A stretch of DNA of 59,111 bases from Pseudomonas fontis (GTDB taxonomy: Bacteria; Pseudomonadota; Gammaproteobacteria; Pseudomonadales; Pseudomonadaceae). Location of the stretch: the NCBI RefSeq assembly GCF_028656955.1, contig NZ_JAMDGY010000012.1:1-59111 (forward strand), in the 5' to 3' direction. The translations under genes were made by a program, and so were the position numbers. Below, piece after piece: positions 32,679-42,000 of the stretch. Under the pieces are notes generated by a model, which did no database searches, had not been told where the DNA came from, and saw only the letters and a program-made list of their open reading frames with translations. Every line of letters starts with the position of its first letter. Within the stretch, counting starts at the first letter, position 1.

Positions 32679-33247
32679 CAGGCGTGCCCTGCCTGGCTGG
32701 TCAGCAGGCTGAGGTCGATTTTCAGGCTTTTCGCGGCCTGGTTCAGGCGCTTGTCGCTGGCCATGTCAAAGATGATCTCGGGGTCGAAGGGGCAGTTGAG
32801 CCAGGCGTTGTCGGCCAGTTCCGCTTCCAGCTGGCCGGCTTCCCAGCCGGCGTAGCCGAGGGTGATCAGGCTTTTTTCCGGGCCGGCGCCGTCGGCGATG
32901 GCGAACAGGATGTCCTGCGAGGTGGACAACGACAGCCCGTCGAGGGCAACGGTGGCCTGGAAGGTCTTGTCGCTGGTGTGCAGGACGAAGCCGCGGTCGG
33001 TCTGCACCGGGCCGCCGATGTAGATCGGCACCTGCAGGCAGCGGGCGGGCGGTTCGACGTCGGGGCGCAGTTGTTCGAGGATATCGGCCAGGTTCAGCTC
33101 CTGGGGACGGTTGACCACCAGACCCATGGCACCGTTGGCGTTGTGCTCGACGATGTAGGTCAGGGTCTGTGCAAAATTCGGGTCCGCCATGTGCGGCATG
33201 GCGATCAGGAACTGATGCTTGAGGTAACTCGGGCTGAGGTTTTTCAT
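32678..33247 (-). CDS. algH: YqgE/AlgH family protein
   Basis: A 189-residue protein (DUF179). Family stretches are LKHQFLIAMPHMADPNF, HNANGAMGLVVNRP and ITLGYAGWEAGQLE. In P. aeruginosa AlgH was linked to alginate and other regulation, but the biochemical role is unknown. ATG at 33247 chosen because it begins MKNLSPSYLKHQFL as in relatives. Co-transcribed with ruvX. Confidence 0.94.
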   Translation of the reverse strand: MKNLSPSYLKHQFLIAMPHMADPNFAQTLTYIVEHNANGAMGLVVNRPQELNLADILEQLRPDVEPPARCLQVPIYIGGPVQTDRGFVLHTSDKTFQATVALDGLSLSTSQDILFAIADGAGPEKSLITLGYAGWEAGQLEAELADNAWLNCPFDPEIIFDMASDKRLNQAAKSLKIDLSLLTSQAGHA

Positions 33248-33315
33248 GGCTATTAGTGTGGCGGCGGGGCGCGGTACTGACAAGCCTGTGGACGCAACTG
33301 TCTTGCACTGATTTT

Positions 33316-33400
33316 CTGTGGGAGCCGGGCTTGCCGGCGATAAGGTCGGCGCGGTATGCGACCGGTGCCCGGTCGATCGCCGGCAAGGCCGGCTCCCACA
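33316..33400. repeat. REP pair (inverted) between algH and tonB
   Basis: Opposed units 'gtgggagccgggcttgccgg' (one changed base) and 'gccggcaaggccggctcccac', separated by about 40 bases. Confidence 0.9.
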
Positions 33401-33444
33401 AGGTCTTGTGCAGGGCAATTGCATCCACACCGTAGTGGACGCGG

Positions 33445-34350
33445 TCAGTTGCTCGACAAGCGGTCACCCCGCGCAAAGCGCCAGGTGCGGACGATTTCCA
33501 GGCGGTCGATGTCCGCCAGGTCACCGGTAAAGGGGGCAAACGGCGCTGCCAGCCGCACGATGCGCTGCGCCGCCTGGTCCAGCACCGGCTGCCCGGACGA
33601 TTCCAGTACCAGCACCTCATACAGCGAACCATCGCTGTTGATCGACACCAGCAGGCGCAAGTTGCCGTAGATCTGCTGGCGCCGCGCTTCATCCGGGTAG
33701 TTCAGGTTGCCAATGCGCTCGACCTTCTTGCGCCACTCATCCTTGTACCAGGCACCCTTGTCACGCATGGTCGAGGCGGCGCTCAAACGGTGGATACGCG
33801 GGCGCTTGGCGTACATCTGCTGTTCGTTGGAAAGCTCCGCCTCAAGGCTGGCGATCTGGCTGGACAGCTGCGAGCTGTCGAACTCCGGGGTCACGGCCTT
33901 GGGTTTTTCCTGCGGTTTGACTTCCTTGGGCCGGGTCTCGACCTTCTGCGCCTTGGGCACCTGGGTGGTGATCGCGGCTTTCGGCGGGGCCGGCTGCGGC
34001 GGTACCTCCTGCTTGGGCGCAGGCGGTGGCGTGACCTTGTTGATCTTGCTGTCCTGGAACGGCGCCAGTTCGGTGGTCTTGGGCACCGCCTTCTTGTCCA
34101 GCGTGCCGCTGCCCTGCTGGTTGTCCTGGGCAAGGAAATCGGCTTTTTTCGGCGCCGTTTCGCTTTTGAACGGGGCCAGGGTGATTTCCATCGTCCGGCG
34201 GATTTCTTCAGGCTTGGCGAAGGTAAAACCCACCCCGAGGATCAGCGCCAGGTGTGCCAGGGCCGCCACGAACAGGGTAAAACCCAGCCGGTCCGCCGGG
34301 CGAACGCGAGGCGGGGAGAAGTCGGCGGGAATGTCGGCAGGAAGCGTCAT
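33445..34350 (-). CDS. tonB: Energy transducer TonB
   Basis: A 301-residue protein anchored by one N-terminal helix (LGFTLFVAALAHLALILGVGFTF), with a long Pro/Lys-rich periplasmic span (PPPAPKQEVPPQPAPPKAA) and a C-terminal TonB domain (LNYPDEARRQQIYGNLRLLVSINSDGSLYEVLVLESSG). It passes proton-motive energy to outer-membrane receptors for iron complexes and similar ligands. No exbB or exbD is adjacent, so it must share or use distant partners. Confidence 0.93.
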   Translation of the reverse strand: MTLPADIPADFSPPRVRPADRLGFTLFVAALAHLALILGVGFTFAKPEEIRRTMEITLAPFKSETAPKKADFLAQDNQQGSGTLDKKAVPKTTELAPFQDSKINKVTPPPAPKQEVPPQPAPPKAAITTQVPKAQKVETRPKEVKPQEKPKAVTPEFDSSQLSSQIASLEAELSNEQQMYAKRPRIHRLSAASTMRDKGAWYKDEWRKKVERIGNLNYPDEARRQQIYGNLRLLVSINSDGSLYEVLVLESSGQPVLDQAAQRIVRLAAPFAPFTGDLADIDRLEIVRTWRFARGDRLSSN

Positions 34351-34450
34351 CGATTATCCAGCAGCCGGGCAAGGCCGGCAGAGCGGGGTGCCCGGTTCAA
34401 AAAAGGACCGGCATGATAACCCACTCTGCACGGTTTCCCCGCGTCGGCGG

Positions 34451-35404
34451 TCAGCGTGCCTTGAGCTTGCGATCAATGGCATCCATCAATTGGGCGCCAA
34501 TGTTGGTGCCGTAGGCATTGTCGATTTCGCGGATGCAGGTCGGGCTGGTGACGTTGATTTCGGTCAGGTGCTCGCCGATCACGTCCAGGCCGACGAACAG
34601 CAGGCCCTTCTCACGCAGGGTCGGGCCCACCTGGGCGGCGATCCAGCGGTCACGCTCGGTCAGCTCGCGGGCTTCGCCACGCCCGCCGGCAGCCAGGTTG
34701 CCACGGGTTTCACCGCTGGCCGGGATGCGCGCCAGGCAGTACGGCACCGGCTCGCCGTCGATCATCAGGATGCGCTTGTCGCCGTCCTTGATGGCCGGCA
34801 GGTAGGCTTGCGCCATGATCTGCTGGGTGCCCAGCGCGGTCAGGGTCTCAAGGATCACCGACAGGTTCGGGTCGCCCACGCGGTGGCGGAAGATCGAGGT
34901 GCCGCCCATGCCGTCCAGCGGCTTGAGGATCACGTCGCCATGCTGCGCGGCGAATTCGCGGATGATGTCCGGGCGGCGGCTGACCAGGGTCGGCGGGGTG
35001 CACTGCGGGAACAGCGTGGCGAACAGTTTTTCGTTGCAGTCACGCAGGCTCTGCGGCTTGTTGACCACCAGCACGCCGGCGGTCTCGGCCTGCTCCAGCA
35101 GGTAGGTGCTGTAGACGAACTCCATGTCGAACGGCGGATCCTTGCGCATCAGGATCACGTCCAGGTCGCTCAGCGGCGCGTCGACTTCATCCTGCAGCTC
35201 GAACCAGCGTGCCGGGTCGGCGAACACCGTCAGCGGGCGCATGCGCGCACGGGCCGTGCCGGCGCCCTGGTAGAGGTCCTGTTGTTCCATGTAGAACAGC
35301 GACCAGCCGCGTTCCTGGGCTGCCAGCAACATGGCCAGCGAGCTGTCCTTCTTGTAGGAGATGGACGCGATAGGGTCCATGACAATCCCGAGGCGAACGC
35401 TCAT
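34451..35404 (-). CDS. gshB: Glutathione synthetase
   Basis: A 317-residue ATP-grasp enzyme joining gamma-glutamylcysteine and glycine. Visible are the N-terminal MSVRLGIVMDPIASI, the glycine-rich loop LKPLDGMGGTSIF and the metal site INVTSPTCIREID. ATG at 35404 fits the family; longer in-frame readings are not credible. Divergent from pilG, with a 205-base shared control region. Confidence 0.97.
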   Translation of the reverse strand: MSVRLGIVMDPIASISYKKDSSLAMLLAAQERGWSLFYMEQQDLYQGAGTARARMRPLTVFADPARWFELQDEVDAPLSDLDVILMRKDPPFDMEFVYSTYLLEQAETAGVLVVNKPQSLRDCNEKLFATLFPQCTPPTLVSRRPDIIREFAAQHGDVILKPLDGMGGTSIFRHRVGDPNLSVILETLTALGTQQIMAQAYLPAIKDGDKRILMIDGEPVPYCLARIPASGETRGNLAAGGRGEARELTERDRWIAAQVGPTLREKGLLFVGLDVIGEHLTEINVTSPTCIREIDNAYGTNIGAQLMDAIDRKLKAR

Positions 35405-35561
35405 GGGGTATATCCTCTCGGCGGCAGGGGGCCGCAGTGCGCAAATGAAAAGTGGCGTCAGGGTGGCGCTCGCAGCGTCGTCGGTCAAGGGAAAAACGCA
35501 GCCTGGCCGGGCCGCCGCGCGGGTCGATGGAATGCACCCCCCGGAGTGTGCTAAAAAGGCC

Positions 35562-35577
35562 TGGCACGTGGCCTGCA
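35562..35577 (+). promoter_or_regulatory. Sigma-54-like -24/-12 promoter before pilG
   Basis: The sequence TGGCACGTGGCCTGCA matches TGGCACG-N4-TTGCA with one mismatch, and GG and GC keep the required 12-base step. A start about 12 bases after it would give a 20-base leader to the pilG ATG at 35610. Prediction from the motif only. Confidence 0.45.
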
Positions 35578-35609
35578 CGGCGCTACTTACAGGCAATGGT
35601 AGAGCAATC

Positions 35610-36020
35610 ATGGGACAGCCCGACACGGCCTTGAAGGTCATGGTGATCGACGACTCCAAGACGATTCGCCGCACCGCCGAAATGTTTCTCAGCGAAGCCG
35701 GCTGCGAGGTCATCACGGCCATCGACGGCTTCGATGCCCTGGCCAAGATCGTCGATCAGCGCCCCGGCATCATATTTGTCGACGTATTGATGCCGCGCCT
35801 CGACGGCTACCAGACCTGCGCGCTGGTCAAGCAGAACAGCGCCTTCAAGGACACGCCGGTGATCATGCTCTCTTCGCGTGACGGCCTGTTCGACAAGGCC
35901 CGGGGCCGGATCGTCGGCTCTGATCAATTTTTGACCAAGCCTTTCAGCAAAGAAGAACTGCTCGACGCGATCCGCGCCCATGTGCCGGGTTTCGCCGCAG
36001 AAGAACAACACGCACCCTGA
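35610..36020 (+). CDS. pilG: Type IV pilus response regulator PilG
   Basis: A 136-residue single-domain CheY-like receiver. VMVIDDSKTIRRTAE carries the acidic pocket, FVDVLMPRLDG the phosphorylated aspartate, and LTKPFSKEELL the lysine. In P. aeruginosa PilG promotes pilus extension downstream of ChpA. First gene of pilG-pilH-pilI-pilJ-chpA-chpC. Confidence 0.95.
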   Translation: MGQPDTALKVMVIDDSKTIRRTAEMFLSEAGCEVITAIDGFDALAKIVDQRPGIIFVDVLMPRLDGYQTCALVKQNSAFKDTPVIMLSSRDGLFDKARGRIVGSDQFLTKPFSKEELLDAIRAHVPGFAAEEQHAP

Positions 36021-36067
36021 CGCCGTGTCCCCTGGACGCGGCGTCTTTCCTTTAAATGGGGAACAGC

Positions 36068-36433
36068 ATGGCCCGAATTCTGATCGTCGACGACTCGCCG
36101 ACTGAAATGTACAAACTCACCGGAATGCTCGAAAAACACGGGCATCAGGTACTCAAGGCGGTCAATGGCGCCGACGGCGTGGCCCTGGCCACCGAAGAAA
36201 AGCCCGACGCGGTCCTGATGGACATCGTCATGCCGGGCGTGAACGGCTTCCAGGCCACCCGCCAGTTGAGCAAGAACCCGGAAACCGCCGCTATCCCGGT
36301 AATCATCGTCACCACCAAGGACCAGGAGACCGACAAGGTCTGGGGCACGCGCCAGGGCGCCCGTGACTACCTGACCAAGCCGGTGGACGAAGACACCCTG
36401 ATCAAGGTGCTCAACGGCGTCCTCAAAGGTTGA
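36068..36433 (+). CDS. pilH: Type IV pilus response regulator PilH
   Basis: A 121-residue CheY-like receiver. ILIVDDSPTEMYKLTGMLEKHGHQVL, MDIVMPGVNGFQATRQL and YLTKPVDEDTLIKVL are all intact. The ATG at 36068 (MARILIVDDS) is the family start; the ATG four codons earlier is possible. PilH is thought to act against PilG as a phosphate sink or retraction signal. 47 bases after pilG. Confidence 0.95.
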   Translation: MARILIVDDSPTEMYKLTGMLEKHGHQVLKAVNGADGVALATEEKPDAVLMDIVMPGVNGFQATRQLSKNPETAAIPVIIVTTKDQETDKVWGTRQGARDYLTKPVDEDTLIKVLNGVLKG

Positions 36434-36984
36434 CCACGCGGCCCATGGGCGAGTCGCTGACGGCGTTCGAGCTGCTGCTGGACATCGACCGGCGTTGCCG
36501 GCTGTTGGCGGCGGACCTGCCGCTGCAGGAAACCCGCCTGCAAACCTGGAGCGGCATCGGCTTTCGCATGGGCGCGCACTGGTTCGTGGCACCCATGGGG
36601 GAAATCGCCGAGGTGCTGCAGGAGCAGCGCCTGAGCCGTATCCCCGGGGTCAAGCCCTGGGTGGCCGGGGTCTCCAACCTGCGCGGGCGCTTGCTGCCAG
36701 TGATGGACCTGTGCGGTTTTCTCGGCCTGGGCCTGTCGGTGGTGCGCAAGCAGCGCCGGGTGCTGGTGCTTGATCATGAAGAGTTGTTTGCCGGGCTGCT
36801 GGTCGATGAGGTCGTCGGCTTGCAGCACTTCCCCCTGCACAGCCTCGAACTGTCGCCGCCCGAGCCGCTGCTCGACGCCGCCCGACCGTTTCTTCAGGGG
36901 CATTTCCAGCGTGAGCGCTGCTGGGGGATCTTCAGTCCGTTTGCCCTGGCCCAGGCGCCGGGCTTTCTCGATGTGGCGCTGTAA
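36430..36984 (+). CDS. pilI: CheW-like adaptor PilI
   Basis: A 184-residue CheW-domain protein that couples the receptor PilJ to the kinase ChpA. Recognisable stretches are SGIGFRMGAHWFVAPMGEIAEVL, IPGVKPWVAGVSNLRGRLLPVMDL and DHEELFAGLLVDEVVG. A TTG start overlapping the pilH stop (TTGA) is given; the ATG at 36445 is the alternative, five codons later, and neither has a strong Shine-Dalgarno. Confidence 0.92.
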   Translation: MTTRPMGESLTAFELLLDIDRRCRLLAADLPLQETRLQTWSGIGFRMGAHWFVAPMGEIAEVLQEQRLSRIPGVKPWVAGVSNLRGRLLPVMDLCGFLGLGLSVVRKQRRVLVLDHEELFAGLLVDEVVGLQHFPLHSLELSPPEPLLDAARPFLQGHFQRERCWGIFSPFALAQAPGFLDVAL

Positions 36985-36999
36985 AGGAATGACAGTCCA

Positions 37000-39048
37000 G
37001 TGACCAAGCTCAAGAGCTCCCAGGCGGTGCACAGCTCACGCAGCAGCGCGCAGATCACGGCGTTGTTCGTCGTGCTGATCCTGTCGATCGTCCTGCTGTT
37101 CGCCAACTTTGCCTACCTGAACACCCAGGCCAACTACGACAAGCAGTACATCGGCCATGCCGGCGAGTTGCGCGTGCTGTCGCAGCGCATCGCCAAGAAC
37201 GCCACTGAGGCGGCGGCCGGCAAGCCGCGTGCGTTCAAGCTGTTGAGCGAGGCACGCAACGATTTCGAGCAGCGCTGGGGCTACCTGAAAAAGGGCGACT
37301 CGAGCACCGGCCTGCCGGCGGCGCCGCCGGCCGTGCGGGTGGAAATGGACGCCGTGCAGCGCGACTGGGAAAACCTGCGCAAGAACGCCGACGCGATCCT
37401 CGCCAGCGAGCAGACCGTGCTGTCACTTCACCAGGTGGCCGCGACCCTGGCCGAGACCGTGCCGCAGTTGCAGGTCGAATATGAAAAGGTCGTCGAGATC
37501 CTGCTGCAAAGCGGTGCGCCGGCCAATCAGGTCGCGGTGGCGCAGCGCCAGTCGCTGCTGGCCGAGCGAATCCTCGGTTCGGTCAACACCGTGCTGGCCG
37601 GCGACGAAACCGCCGTGCAGGCCGCTGATGCCTTTGGCCGTGACGCCAGCCGTTTTGGCCAGGTACTCGAGGGCATGCTCGGCGGCAACCCGGCGATCCA
37701 GGTGACCCGCGTACAAGACCCTGACGCCCGCGCCCGCCTGGCGGACATCGCCGAACTGTTCCAGTTCGTTGCCGGTTCGGTGGACGAGATTCTTGAGACC
37801 TCGCCCGAGCTGTTTCGCGTGCGCGAAGCGGCCGGGAGCATCTTCAACCTGTCGCAGACCCTGCTCGACGAAGCCTCGCACCTGGCCAACGGTTTTGAAA
37901 ACCTCGCTGGTGGTCGTACCCTGGATACCGTTGGTGGCTATGTGCTGGGCCTGCTGGCGCTGGCCTCGATCATCCTGATCGGCTCGGTGATGGTCCGGGA
38001 AACCAACCGTCAGTTGCGTGAAACCGCGGAAAAGAACGAACGCAACCAGCAGGCGATCATGCGCCTGCTGGACGAAATCGAAGACCTTGCCGATGGCAAC
38101 CTGACGGTCACCGCCTCGGTGACCGAAGACTTCACCGGGGCCATCGCCGACTCGATCAACTATTCCATCGACCAACTGCGCGACCTGGTGGCGACCATCA
38201 ACCTCAGCGCCGAGGAAGTCGCCGCTGCGGTACAGGATACCCAGGCCACCGCCGCCCAGCTGGCCAAGGCCTCCGGCCATCAGGCCGAGCAGATCGCCGA
38301 TGCCTCGGTGGCGGTCGGTGATATGGCCGAGTCCATCGACCGGGTGTCCAACCACGCCTATGAATCGGCCAAGGTTGCCGAGCGTTCGGTGGCGATTGCC
38401 AACAAGGGCAACGAGGTGGTGCACAACACCATCCACGGCATGGACAACATCCGCGAGCAAATCCAGGACACCGCCAAGCGCATCAAGCGCCTGGGCGAGT
38501 CGTCCCAGGAAATCGGCGATATCGTCAGCCTGATCGACGACATTGCCGACCAGACCAACATCCTGGCCCTCAATGCGGCGATCCAGGCCTCGATGGCGGG
38601 CGAGGCCGGGCGCGGTTTTGCGGTGGTGGCCGACGAAGTCCAACGCCTGGCTGAACGCTCGTCCTCGGCCACGCGGCAGATCGAGGCGCTGGTGCGGGCG
38701 ATCCAGGCAGACACCAACGAGGCGGTCATCTCCATGGAGCAAACCACCGCCGAAGTGGTGCGTGGCGCACGACTGGCGCAGGATGCCGGGGTGGCCCTGG
38801 CCGAGATCGAGGGGGTCTCGCAGACCCTTGCCGACCTGATCCACAGCATCTCCGACGCGGCGCAATTGCAGACCTCATCGGCTGGGCAGATTTCCCATAC
38901 CATGTCGGTGATCCAGCAGATCACTGCACAAACCTCGTCCGGCTCGACCGCCACGGCCGAAAGCATCGGCGACCTGGCACGCATGGCCAGCGAGATGCGT
39001 CGCTCGGTCTCGGGCTTCACCTTGCCTCCGACACCGGAGGCGCGCTGA
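37000..39048 (+). CDS. pilJ: Type IV pilus methyl-accepting receptor PilJ
   Basis: A 682-residue chemoreceptor. Membrane helix 1 ([22 protein letters not shown]), a periplasmic sensor with the NIT/PilJ-like [16 protein letters not shown] start, membrane helix 2 ([18 protein letters not shown]), HAMP and a signalling domain with [20 protein letters not shown]. The tip departs from the usual [10 protein letters not shown] found in the other receptors of this window ([10 protein letters not shown]), as is typical of PilJ. GTG start at 37000. Confidence 0.95.
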   Translation: MTKLKSSQAVHSSRSSAQITALFVVLILSIVLLFANFAYLNTQANYDKQYIGHAGELRVLSQRIAKNATEAAAGKPRAFKLLSEARNDFEQRWGYLKKGDSSTGLPAAPPAVRVEMDAVQRDWENLRKNADAILASEQTVLSLHQVAATLAETVPQLQVEYEKVVEILLQSGAPANQVAVAQRQSLLAERILGSVNTVLAGDETAVQAADAFGRDASRFGQVLEGMLGGNPAIQVTRVQDPDARARLADIAELFQFVAGSVDEILETSPELFRVREAAGSIFNLSQTLLDEASHLANGFENLAGGRTLDTVGGYVLGLLALASIILIGSVMVRETNRQLRETAEKNERNQQAIMRLLDEIEDLADGNLTVTASVTEDFTGAIADSINYSIDQLRDLVATINLSAEEVAAAVQDTQATAAQLAKASGHQAEQIADASVAVGDMAESIDRVSNHAYESAKVAERSVAIANKGNEVVHNTIHGMDNIREQIQDTAKRIKRLGESSQEIGDIVSLIDDIADQTNILALNAAIQASMAGEAGRGFAVVADEVQRLAERSSSATRQIEALVRAIQADTNEAVISMEQTTAEVVRGARLAQDAGVALAEIEGVSQTLADLIHSISDAAQLQTSSAGQISHTMSVIQQITAQTSSGSTATAESIGDLARMASEMRRSVSGFTLPPTPEAR

Positions 39049-39084
39049 TTTCGGCGCGCGGGCAACTTGGCTACTGGAGTGGGT

Positions 39085-42000
39085 ATGGCTGACCGGCACG
39101 ACACTGTCGCCCTGGCCTGGGTCAAGGGCGCCATCGATGACAGCCTCGGGCTGGCACGCCAGGCCCTTGAACAGTTCGCTGGCGAACCCGGTGACACCAG
39201 CGCCTTGCTGGGGGTTATCGAGCTGCTACACCAGGTGCACGGTTGCCTGGTGATGCTCGAACTCAATGGTGCAGCCCTGCTGGCCAGCGAGATGGAGCAA
39301 CTGGCGCAGGCCTTGCGCGAGGGCCAGGCAAACCCGCGCGGGGAAGCGCTGGGTGCGCTGTTCCGTGGGCTTGAGCAACTGCCGATGTACCTCGAGCGCC
39401 TGCGCAGTGCCCGCCGCGATCTGCCGCTGGTGGCCTTGCCGCTGCTCAATCAATTGCGGGTAGCGCGTGGCGCTGAAGCGCAGGTCAACCTGCTCGATGC
39501 CGGGGCCGCCGATCAGCTCGTCCCGGCAGCTGCCGAACTGGCCAACCTCGACCGCTCACTGGGTGCCCTGCGCGATCAACTGCACGCCGGCCCCGACCGC
39601 GATGCCATGCGCTCGGTCGTCGCCGCACTGCGCGATGACCTGGTGCGTATCAAGGAACGTCTCGACCTGTTCGTGCGCGGCAACCGCGACCAGGTCGATG
39701 AACTGGACACCCTGCTCGCGCCATTGCGCCAGATCGCCGACACCCTCGCCGTCCTGGGTTTTGCCCAGCCACGTCGGGTGATTCTCGACCAGGTTGCGGT
39801 CTTGCATGGCCTGGCCCAGGGGCAACGTGCCCCGGAAGATGCCCTGCTGATGGATGTGGCGGGGGCGTTGTTGTACGTCGAGGCCACGCTGGGCGGCATG
39901 GTCGGCTCCATGGAGACGGTCAACCAGAGCCCCTTGCCGGGAACCGACCTGGCCGAGATCCGCCAGTTGGTCCTCGATGAGTGCCACGGTGTGCTGCTGC
40001 AAGCCAAGGACCTGATCGCCGATTGCCTTGAAGCGGGCTGGGACCGCCAGCGCTTGCAGTCGCTGCCAGCCTTGCTCAACCAGATTCGCGGGGCGCTGGC
40101 GATGCTTATGCTGCCGCGCCCGGCGGCCCTGTTGCTGCGCTGCCACGACTTTGCGCAACGCCACCTGCTGTACGCCGAAGGGCTGCCCGATGCGCTCGCC
40201 CTGGACCACTATGCCGATGCCATCTGCAGCCTGGAAATTTACCTGCAAGGCATGAGTGTCGACCCGCAGGCCGACTTCGACAGCTTGCTGCTGCGTGCCG
40301 AGACAGCCCTGGCGGCACTGGGCTTCCCGACCTTGCCGGCACCGGTTATCGAGCCCAAGGTCGAGGCCCTGGAAGACGCGCCGCTGGACGATGAATTGCG
40401 GGAGATCTTCCTCGAAGAAGCCGAGGAAGTGCTGCAGCAACTGGACGAACACTGGACCCGCTGGCGCGCCGACACCCGTCTGCGCGAGGCGCTGGTCGAG
40501 CTGCGCCGGGGCTTCCACACCCTCAAGGGCAGTGGCCGGATGGTCCGCGCGCATGTGCTGGGCGAACTGGCCTGGGCTGCCGAGCACCTGCTCAACCGCA
40601 TGCTCGAAGGCCGGGTCGAGGCCGGGCCGGATGTATTCGACGGGCTGGAGCAGGCCCTGGTGTTGTTGCCGCCGCTGTTGCTGGAATTCGCCGCCGCGCG
40701 GGTGCAGCCACATGCCGAGGTCGAGCGCCTGGCAAGCCACCTGCATGCCCTGGCGATGAGCGACCCGAGCGCTGCCAGCACGCCGAGCGATGCCATCGAC
40801 CCGCAATTGTTGGAGATTTTCCGCAACGAGGCGCACAGCCACCTGGCGACCCTGGACGAGTTCCTGCTGGGCGCAGAAGAGCACCTGCCCCTGCCGGTCA
40901 GCGACAACCTGCAACGGGCCTTGCACACCCTCAAGGGCAGCGCGGCCATGGCCGGGGTCACGGCGATTGCCGAGCTGGCCTCGGCACTCGATTTGTTGGC
41001 GCGCGAGTTCAAGGCCCACCAGTTGGGCTTCGACCTTGATGAGATCTACCTGCTGCAAATGGCCGAGCCGCTGCTGCGCCGAGGCCTCGAGCAGATGGGC
41101 GCCACGCCGCAGGCGGCGATTTCCGGTGCAGACATCCTGATCGAACAGGTCGATCAGGTGGTCAGCGCCCGCTTGCAGGCCCTGCACGATGCGCCGGCCC
41201 AGGGCCTGCGGATCAAGCGCGACCCGCAATTGATCGCCAGTTTCCTGGCCCAGGGCATGGACATCCTGCTGGATGCCGAGTCGTTGCTGCTGCGCTGGCA
41301 GGAACACCCGGGCGAGCGTCAGGAACTTACCGCCCTGCTGGATGAATTGACCACCCTGGGGCAGAGCGCGCACCTGGCCGACCTGTGGCAGGTCGACGAG
41401 CTGTGCGAGGCGCTGCTCGATTTGTACGGCGCCGTCGAGGAAAGCAGCCTGGCGGTCAGCGAGCGCTTCTTCAGGGAAGCGCAGCAGGCCCATGAAGCCT
41501 TGATAGACATGCTCGACCAGATCGCTGCCGGGCAGGAGGTCGACCCCTGCCCGGAGCGCCTGCAAGCGCTGCGCGACCTGCTCGGGGAAAGCCTCGACCC
41601 GTCGGCCGTTGGCCTGGTGCGCAGCCAGGGTGCACAGCCGCTGAGCATTACCGAGCTGGCGGCGGCAACCCGTGAGCTGGCGCAACCGGCACCTGACCGG
41701 GAGATGGAGCTGCTGTTCCTCGAAGAGGCGGTGGATATCCTCGAAAACGCCGATCAGGCGCTGGCCCGCTGGCTGGAGGAGCCCGACAACGCCTCGGCGC
41801 TGTCGTCGCTGCAACGCGAGCTGGACACCCTCATGGGTGGCGCGCAGATGGCCGGCATCGGCTCGATCGAGGTGCTGTCGCAGGAGCTGGAAATCCTTTA
41901 TGCCGGGCTGGTGGATCGGCGCTACAGCCTGTCGCCGGCCCTCGCTACCCTGCTCAAGGGCAGCCACCAGTTGCTGGCGCGTCTGCTCGGCCAGTTGCAG

